A stretch of 64,000 nucleotides of DNA from assembly GCA_947568835.1 (NCBI GenBank), contig OX387612.1, forward strand, positions 3,844,001 through 3,908,000, given 5' to 3'. The notes beneath the pieces were generated by a model. It saw nothing but the letters and a program-made list of their open reading frames with translations, did no database searches and had not been told where the DNA came from. The translations under genes and the position numbers were made by a program. Origin of the DNA: Protonemura montana. Taxonomy: Eukaryota; Arthropoda; Insecta; Plecoptera; Nemouridae. Positions 58,601-64,000 of the stretch are shown one piece after another (the first letter of the stretch is position 1; the number at the start of each line of letters is the position of its first letter).

Positions 58601-59324
58601 GGCTCTTTTAACGCCGCAAACCTCCACTATTGCGAACACAACCTTAAAACACGTCAAATCACTAATATTGCTCCAGTTAATTCATGAAATTCCATCTAAA
58701 TTAAGTTTAATGAGAATGTTAAGATTAATTAATACTTAACACATGTGATTTCAGAAGACACAAATTGCCAAATTTTAGGTAGCATAATATTTGTTGGTAA
58801 AATTGTTCACATTTTCGACCCGATGAGCTAAACAATGGCAAATTTATAAAAAAAAATTTGTTGTAATATCTTGTCACAATCCAAATAAATTGTCATTTTT
58901 ACTTACCACGTGCTTGTTTGCATCGTGACGTGTTTTGCTTTCAAAATACCTGTGAAGAAGAGTGCAGTTGTCTTGACTGCAGTGACATTGGATGCGGTGG
59001 TAAGCTTGCAGCCGACCAGCAGGTGTCCACCCTTCACATTGTTCAACTTGACATTGCAGTATCCTGACTTGAAGCTAGTTTTATAGGGCGTGACAGTGAA
59101 GTAAGACTCGGGGTCAGCAAAGGGATTCTTTATCAAGACAGGCTCTCTGCTGCCTTTATAAATGTTCACAATTTCTCCTCCCTCCTGCTTCCCACTGTAC
59201 CAGATGCGGAACTGACAACTGGAGATCGCTTCACTTGACGCAGTCTGGCAAGTTGCATGGACTTCACTCATAGGTGGTCTTTGTAAATACTTTGGAGTCA
59301 TTTTCAGTTCCAAACACGTCACAC
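49645..59324 (-). CDS. Modular serine protease: three Ig-like domains, sushi/wonton-like module, S1 domain (5'-incomplete)
   Basis: Minus-strand exons in order: 59324-58950, 58219-57890, 56843-56508, 55200-54985, 53296-53129, 50496-50198 and 50031-49645 (stop); phases match throughout (1,1,1,1,1,1,0), giving about 702 aa. The first three exons are symmetrical 1-1 domains of about 110 aa with paired cysteines, best read as Ig-like (third: ITATCTTRV, LVWIWTLGG, ISCSLGM). Exon 4 has six cysteines (GCSAL, VNCTSPP, GTTGSLTCREGY, TTCTEIGW, FTC), like the sushi/wonton module of HP14/ModSP. The S1 domain: DCGRRR, FPWHVGVFQW, SAAHCFYD (His), ESDIAVVEM (Asp), PGWG, GVCPGDSGGG (Ser); triad complete. HP14/ModSP start the insect proPO/Toll cascades but carry LDLa repeats, not Ig. 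The signal-peptide exon was not found. The acceptor of exon 4 could be 9 nt further upstream (55209). Confidence 0.8.
50818..53035. repeat. 41-bp minisatellite array 2, about 54 copies, with a 1025-bp higher-order duplication
   Basis: Same unit as 46190-47568. The rare variant gatagtgcaatggatccagc occurs at 51331 and 52356, 1025 bp (25 units) apart, with the following variants in the same order, so a block was duplicated. It sits in the intron that splits the His-containing part of the protease domain. Confidence 0.94.
53585..54055 (-). repeat. 5S-SINE head array, about five units
   Basis: Units of about 91 bp ending in a full head (cttcggtgatctcacgatga, ccggtgtttctaacacgtca) at 54000-54050. 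Body and tail are absent. Intron of the Ig-protease gene. Confidence 0.85.
54325..54745 (-). repeat. 5S-derived SINE, single-unit full-length copy
   Basis: Tail tttgtggtgtttaacgacgc, body cgtcccttccgaaggacggt, one unit, head cttcggtgatctaacgagaa and ctggtgtttccaacacgcca. With one head unit, this is the best view of the founding SINE. Confidence 0.88.
55488..56212 (+). repeat. 5S-derived SINE, full length, four head units, (AAT)n tail
   Basis: Head gttggaaacactggttctca, four units alternating two variants (ctgctctgagtca / ctgcgctgggtca), body, tail aacagtgcgtcgttaaacac and (aat)n at 56188-56212. It gives the complete 3' end of the family. Confidence 0.9.
56844..57889. other. Intron of the Ig-protease gene
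   Basis: Contains a tRNA-SINE tail fragment near 56955-57040 (tgcatacgcttgcaatgcgt, cttaaaaattgatgtccaaa); nothing else recognised. Confidence 0.5.
58265..58480 (-). repeat. Second tRNA-derived SINE family
   Basis: Minus strand: GGATAGCTCAGTCGGTAGAG (A-box), ACCCGACCGGCAATTGGGAG, GGTCCCGGTTCGGTTGCAC (B-box), then AGCTTCCTTTCCATCATCCG and CTTGCTGGTTT. The last part is the source-like sequence of the 32-bp array at 33-572. No true tRNA: the ends do not pair. Confidence 0.8.
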
Positions 59325-60555
59325 CTGGAAATGACGAAAATCATAAATACATTTTTTGAAGGACATGCCTATTTTAGACTCATGTCTAAATCTTACAACT
59401 GTTTTATTTTCTACGTGACGGGACAACAGGAGATTTGATTTGGAACAAAACACTACTGATTGTCTAGGCCGATTTGCGATGAGAATGTCAACCGACCAAA
59501 AAACCGTCACCTCTTAGAAATCGGCCAAACTTGGTAGGATGATGACCACATCATTTCTCTTGTTGACTTATTTTTTTGTTTGCCTCTGAGTCAAATGGTT
59601 CGCCCGGTACGGCCCCGAAACGGCGGGACGGCAATGACTTTTGGGGTACACGCGTCTTTTTTCTTTCTAAAATTGCGTCGGCTGTAGATAAGATAGATAA
59701 ATGAAAAAAAATTCTATGGAAGGTATTAAAATTTTGTTTCATAAAACATAAATTTTGTTTAAAAAAAATAAAAAATTCCCCCCTTTCCCCTTTTTTTTTT
59801 TCTACCCTTCTTATCTTTCAAAAAACTATTTTTATTTTCTGATAAAAATTCTGTTTGATTGCTATAAGTATAAACTCTATTTTATGAAAGTTTCAGAGTG
59901 GGACAGCCAGGAAATATTGAAATAAAAATTAAAAAGTATCTTCGGGTGTAAAAAATCGCATGTTTTTACATGTGTTTACGCGTATATGGGAAATTCCACG
60001 CAAAATCAACACGTCATTAAACCTGACCAACTTTTATGTGAAATTAAAGTAGACTTTTACTATTTTTTTCAAAATTTTGTCCCGCACCGTTCATGCACAG
60101 TAGCAGTCCGAACTTTAGCACTTTTCAGTGTTTTGGTTCGCCTTCCACGACGTTTGGGCTTCTAGCTAACAACCCGTTAAAGATAACGAAACAATAAAAA
60201 CACTAATAGAAAGCTGAGAAAATTTTAAAAAGGTTCAATTGAAAAAAAACTCACTCTTCCCTGCACAGAGAGCAGCGAAACAACAATAGTTCTCTGCGGA
60301 TACTTTAATCTTCCCCAGATTGAGTGAAGGTAAATCCTCCCTCGAGCCCCCCGTCTCCACTAGCAACAATCTAGCCATGGCCACAGAATTTCTGGACACT
60401 GCCGAAGAATTCAACCTCGTCCAATATAACTCAGTCCCCACCTGCAATATCCATCAAATTGACCTATAGGCTGCTACGAGTGGTGACACACCCATCCTTG
60501 ATGAGAAAATTGCCAAACCTCCAGCAACATCCGACCACACAGCAGATTAACAATT
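59325..60555. other. Region upstream of the first Ig-like exon
   Basis: AT-rich with poly-C/T runs near 59770-59800. A signal-peptide exon with a phase-1 donor should lie here or further upstream. A minus-strand acceptor-like site (cttatctacag, about 59685) and a donor-like site (agagtgag, about 60258) were seen, but neither gives a convincing signal peptide. Confidence 0.35.
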
Positions 60556-61330
60556 CCCATCCCTACACGTCGAACGAAGCCATCAAAGCGTGAGCTGTTG
60601 CTGTAGAGAAAAAGTGGGCACGAATCTACTTTACGAAATATGCATGAAAACGCATTGGGAGTCTCTTCTAGCAGAAGAGAACGCCAACGACTGTTGCGAT
60701 AAGTTCTACGATGAAGTCAGCAAAATCACGACCGAGAATGTGCCCCAGTGTACAGTCAAACGGATGAAATACCCAGTTTGGTACGACAAGGACTTGATCT
60801 TAACGCTAAAAACAGGGCTCATAGGCGGTGGAAACGCAGTGTAATTATGTTGAGTTTTGTTTAGCTAGAACAGATTTTAAGAAATTGCAAAAGGTCAAAT
60901 GGTCAGAACATCTATTCGACATTGATACCAAATTGAAAACTGATAATAAACTCCTGTTCCGTTTTATTACATCTAAGACAAAATCAAGGCGCATTCCCTT
61001 GGAAGTGAGTTTCAACGGAGTCGAATCGTTTGACGCCGTCACAGCCAGCAACCAGTTCTCAAACATGACATGAAAGAGAATTCTTTCTCCTGAAGATGAC
61101 GAGCCATGCGTAGTCGAACGTCGAGACGTCAGACTCTTTCAAGGGCCGCAAAACCTCTTCAACTCAGAGCAAAACCGAAAAACACATCTTATCATCGGAC
61201 TTATCTTTCTCTCCGCCATACGTCCAATAGTTGACTACTCATCAGTGATTTGGAATCCACACCACAAGACGCATATCTCTACCATCAAACAACTGCAACA
61301 TCTCAGCAATTTTGTTGAAAAAAAAAACAT
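60556..61330 (+). mobile_element. Decayed jockey-like LINE ORF2 fragment
   Basis: Two overlapping frames (60590-60844 and 60828-61073), separated by a frameshift, read WESLLAEENANDCCDKFYDE, YPVWYDKDLI, FKKLQKVKWSEHLFDID and LLFRFITSKTKSRRIPLEVS. This is the region between endonuclease and reverse transcriptase of non-LTR elements. From about 61195 the C-terminal RT motif appears (LSAIRPIVDYSSVIWNPHHK). The RT core between them is deleted. Confidence 0.75.
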
Positions 61331-62200
61331 AAGTGTATTTTTGGGTGAACCAAACAGAATTTCGAATAAATCGTGGATATGCAACAAATTTTTTGTGTCA
61401 AAAACGTTAAAGTTTAATTTAAAGTTAGTAGCTCAAGTCGTTTCGTGCCAATCTTTGATTTGCTGAAAAACAGCCTCTTCTTCTTCTGTCAATTGCACAG
61501 ATAATATTGTTTGGAATCGATTGAAACTTACACAATAATATAGGAATGCATGCACTGTCCAAAGAATTTTAAATTATGTTTTAAAAATAACCGATACGGC
61601 GGCTGTAACCAACAGAAGTGAAATTGTAGAGAAATATTGCATTGTGAATCAAAAGAGAAATTAGAGGATTAGAATCAAAACTAATCCCTATAGCCTAACC
61701 TTTTACCACTTACCCCCAGACACCTTGCCCCCAGACGAGCACAAAACGAAACAGAACAGTGTGGTCTCTAAAATTAGTTTCATTTTTGCTCTTCTTGTCT
61801 TCCAACAAACTCCAGAATGTACTAGAATTTACAGCTAGAAACGTCCTCTGTTTTCAGTGGGAAAAACCGATCAACTCAACTTTTCCACTGAGCAGCGAAT
61901 GACAGACTAAAAACGCTCTGAAAAATGGGATTTGCTGCCAATTTGCGCTGCTTTCTCTATCGCTTCTAGCATCCATGACTCTTGACCTCAGCACCAGTGC
62001 AATCACCCAGACTATCTCGTAGGCAAGGGAGAGCAAAAGAACCTTTTTTTTTTCATTGCAACAAATAGAGAGTTTGTTTGATACATTAGGGAAAAAATTA
62101 CATACGATTTTGCATATTCATTTAGTTCAACAATATTGAATATAAATGTGAATACGCAATAACATAGGTAAACCAAGATACAATATTTATATATATGCAT
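61331..62200. other. Intergenic DNA without recognised features
   Basis: AT-rich. A short piece of the 325-bp element (gatggtttttagactcatgt, ttatccttagcactagtttt) follows at 62204-62254. Confidence 0.45.
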
Positions 62201-62404
62201 TATGATGGTTTTTAGACTCATGTCTACTTGATTTATCCTTAGCACTAGTTTTTCTTATATATGTGCATTATTTTTAACCAAAAATGTATTATTTAACAAT
62301 ATTTTAAACAGTTTTTAACCAAATTTTAGGTAAACGCTGGTGAAATCTGTAAAATGCAAGATTAAAACAGCGTTATCGAAGACATTTTTCTTGGATATTT
62401 CCCG

Positions 62405-63358
62405 CTAAGCCGGTCCAGATGGTCCAGACGGTCCAGGCATTCCTGACGGGCAACCGTACCAGGGGCACTCCAGAGGTTGCCCAGGGTTCGGTGGCTGAAG
62501 ATAAGCACGGCACATGCCCACGCTGCACTCGCAGTTGCCGTGCGTCTCCACTTCAGGCAGCCATTTGTCAGTCGTCCATTTGCAGGAACAGACCGGGCAG
62601 TCAGAAGGCGGTGCTGAGACATATGGCACCGTCGTTCCCTCAGTGTTTTCAGTAAGCTGTGGAACACAACAACTTTCTTTATCGCGTTGAATTGATTGAT
62701 TTGTGGTGTTTAACGACGCACTGTTTTGAAAAATTGCCGTTTATCTCAAGTCGCATGTCATCGGTAAATGAGTGGATGATGGTAAAACTAACCTAGCCCA
62801 GAGGGGAAGAAGAGAAACTTGGTGCCGGCAAGCAGCCTACTCCTGTCAAAAAGCACCGAGAGGGCCACCGGCTTAACGTCCCTTCCGATTAGTCAATAAT
62901 CAATCAATATTAATTTTTATGTAAAATCAGCATCAAAAGACCAAAAGCATCAATACCAAAGACCAATACCGTGCATCAAAGTCTGGCATAAAGCGGAAAT
63001 CAACGAAGACAAATCAATAATTTCTGAAAATATGCATTGAAAACATTGAACCCTAAAAACGCATTGACAAGGTATTGTTCAAATAATATCTCTGGATCTG
63101 GGGGATGGACACACTTACGAGATCGGACGATGGCGGTCCCGGCATACCAGAAGGACATCCGTACCAGGGACAATTCAACAGGTTACTGCCAGACAGTGGC
63201 GGCTTGAGGTGGACACTGCACATGTGTTCACTGCACTCGCATTCACCGCACGTGTCCGCCACTGGACGCCATCTGTGACCCGTCCAGTAGCAAAAACACA
63301 CCGGGCAGTCGGATAGTGTTGGCAGTGGCGTAATAGTCACTTCGTTTGCACCAGCTGG
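62405..63358 (-). CDS. Last two exons of a protein with repeated cysteine-rich modules (5'-partial)
   Basis: Minus-strand exons 63358-63119 (80 codons) and 62656-62405 (83 codons plus stop) join in phase 0. Each encodes one copy of the same module: DCPVC.C.WT...W.P...T.G.CECS..MC...L.PP, then L.CPWYGCPSGMPGP. Nine cysteines sit at the same places in both, and each module is preceded by a Thr/Pro-rich lead (EVTITPLPTLS; EGTTVPYVSAPPS). The end is GPSGPSGPA. The cysteine spacing suggests an extracellular disulfide-rich domain, loosely like von Willebrand factor C, but I do not recognise the family. The acceptor phase shows that at least one more exon lies upstream, beyond 63358. Confidence 0.78.
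62695..62890 (-). repeat. 5S-SINE tail/body fragment
   Basis: tttgtggtgtttaacgacgc, gtcatcggtaaatgagtgga and accggcttaacgtcccttcc. It lies in the intron between the two cysteine-rich exons. Confidence 0.8.
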
Positions 63359-63429
63359 CTGTAATAGGAAGAAACAAAAATAGTCAGTTTATTTATAGTA
63401 CATAGATAGGTTTTGAGGGTCAGAGTTGA

Positions 63430-63642
63430 TTTTAAACTCCAAACGAGACCGGCAACACGTTGTAACGGTAAGTGCCACTCGATGGCGCGCGCAAAAATTA
63501 TAAAAAATATTAATTGAGCGTAAACCAGTCTCAAATGCGAGTAATCTGCGAGAAATAACGAAAATACATTGTCGAAACGACGGTGACTCCCCCTGGGAGC
63601 ATCCTCCATTTTGTCGTGGTATTCAGCAGCCATTTACTTATC
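63430..63642. mobile_element. MITE-like element, family B
   Basis: acgagaccggcaacacgttg, gcgtaaaccagtctcaaatg, cgagtaatctgcgagaaata and ggtgactccccctgggagca: the inverse of 18035-18372. Confidence 0.65.
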
Positions 63643-64000
63643 CGTGAAAACAAATGAACAATAGCGCTGGCTCTCTCAATTTTCCGATAAATTCAATGTT
63701 TTAACATCAGTTAAAATTTAGCTCTGATTAAACCTTTGAACCCGGTGGAAAAACCATATGCACGCATTTTATTTCGCTATCTGCACAAATAATTAATGGT
63801 TTATTTTTCTTGTAACGTCAAATATTCCAGCGGAAGTTTCGATAACTAATGTTCGGGCTGACAATTTTCTTGGCCAGATTTACAAATGTCCAGATCAAAA
63901 TATCTCTTACAGTTAAGATGAAAATGGACGTATCTCATTGGCTGTAACCATGGAGACGAGTTGTTAACTGGCAGATATGTTTTTGATCTAGTAATTATAA
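63643..64000. other. Window end without recognised features
   Basis: AT-rich sequence upstream of the cysteine-rich exons on the minus strand; nothing recognised. Confidence 0.4.

Noticed and set aside
59551-59742. Minus-strand frame starting MKQNFNTFHRIFF as signal peptide
   Set aside because: The hydrophobic stretch coincides with a pyrimidine tract and acceptor-like CTACAG, so it is more likely intron sequence than an N-terminus.
60235-60447. Minus-strand frame as the signal-peptide exon of the Ig-protease
   Set aside because: It has a phase-1 donor-like AGAGTGAG, but the N-terminus is not a signal peptide and no initiator is evident; left open.
63337-63633. 98-codon minus-strand frame
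   Set aside because: Lies within a family B MITE; similar frames appear in other copies.

Overview
The window is from a repeat-rich eukaryotic genome with introns, most likely an arthropod and probably an insect; I cannot fix the order. The arthropod reading rests on the gene families: a dual C-type lectin of the immulectin type, a clip-domain serine protease homolog of the PPAF2/masquerade type, and a modular protease resembling HP14/ModSP. Gene models were built by hand by requiring GT-AG (or GC-AG) borders and matching codon phase at every junction.

Layout: (1) 747-7376 (+) tandem C-type lectin, 5' end outside the window. (2) 11035-18636 (+) complete catalytically dead clip-domain serine protease homolog, 7 exons. 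(3) 31172-33259 (+) secreted Thr/Val/Ser-rich protein of unknown function. (4) 34299-40191 (+) secreted Kazal-trypsin fusion, 10 exons, with an intact catalytic triad. (5) 42354-45955 (+) small protein with an H15-like (linker-histone winged-helix) N-terminus and an acidic tail. (6) 49645-59324 (-) three Ig-like domain exons, one sushi/wonton-like module and a C-terminal S1 protease. (7) 62405-63358 (-) the last two exons of a gene built from duplicated cysteine-rich modules.

Genes 1, 2 and 6 belong to families that work together in the insect prophenoloxidase (melanization) cascade: a pattern-recognition lectin, a modular initiator protease and a clip-domain protease homolog cofactor. Gene 4 is a further secreted protease. 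The window may therefore be a humoral-immunity neighbourhood; this is inferred from family membership and proximity only.

Most of the rest is repeats. There are many copies of a SINE with a 5S rRNA-derived head, in several of which a ~91-bp unit carrying the 5S-type internal promoter has multiplied in tandem. There are also two tRNA-derived SINE families, one with its head multiplied as a 52-bp array; fold-back/MITE elements, some carrying hammerhead-ribozyme-like motifs; LINE fragments; and large minisatellites with units of 11/13, 32, 41, 68, 70, 92, 114 and 118 bp, most of them in introns. Long open frames inside these arrays are repeat artefacts and are not annotated as genes.
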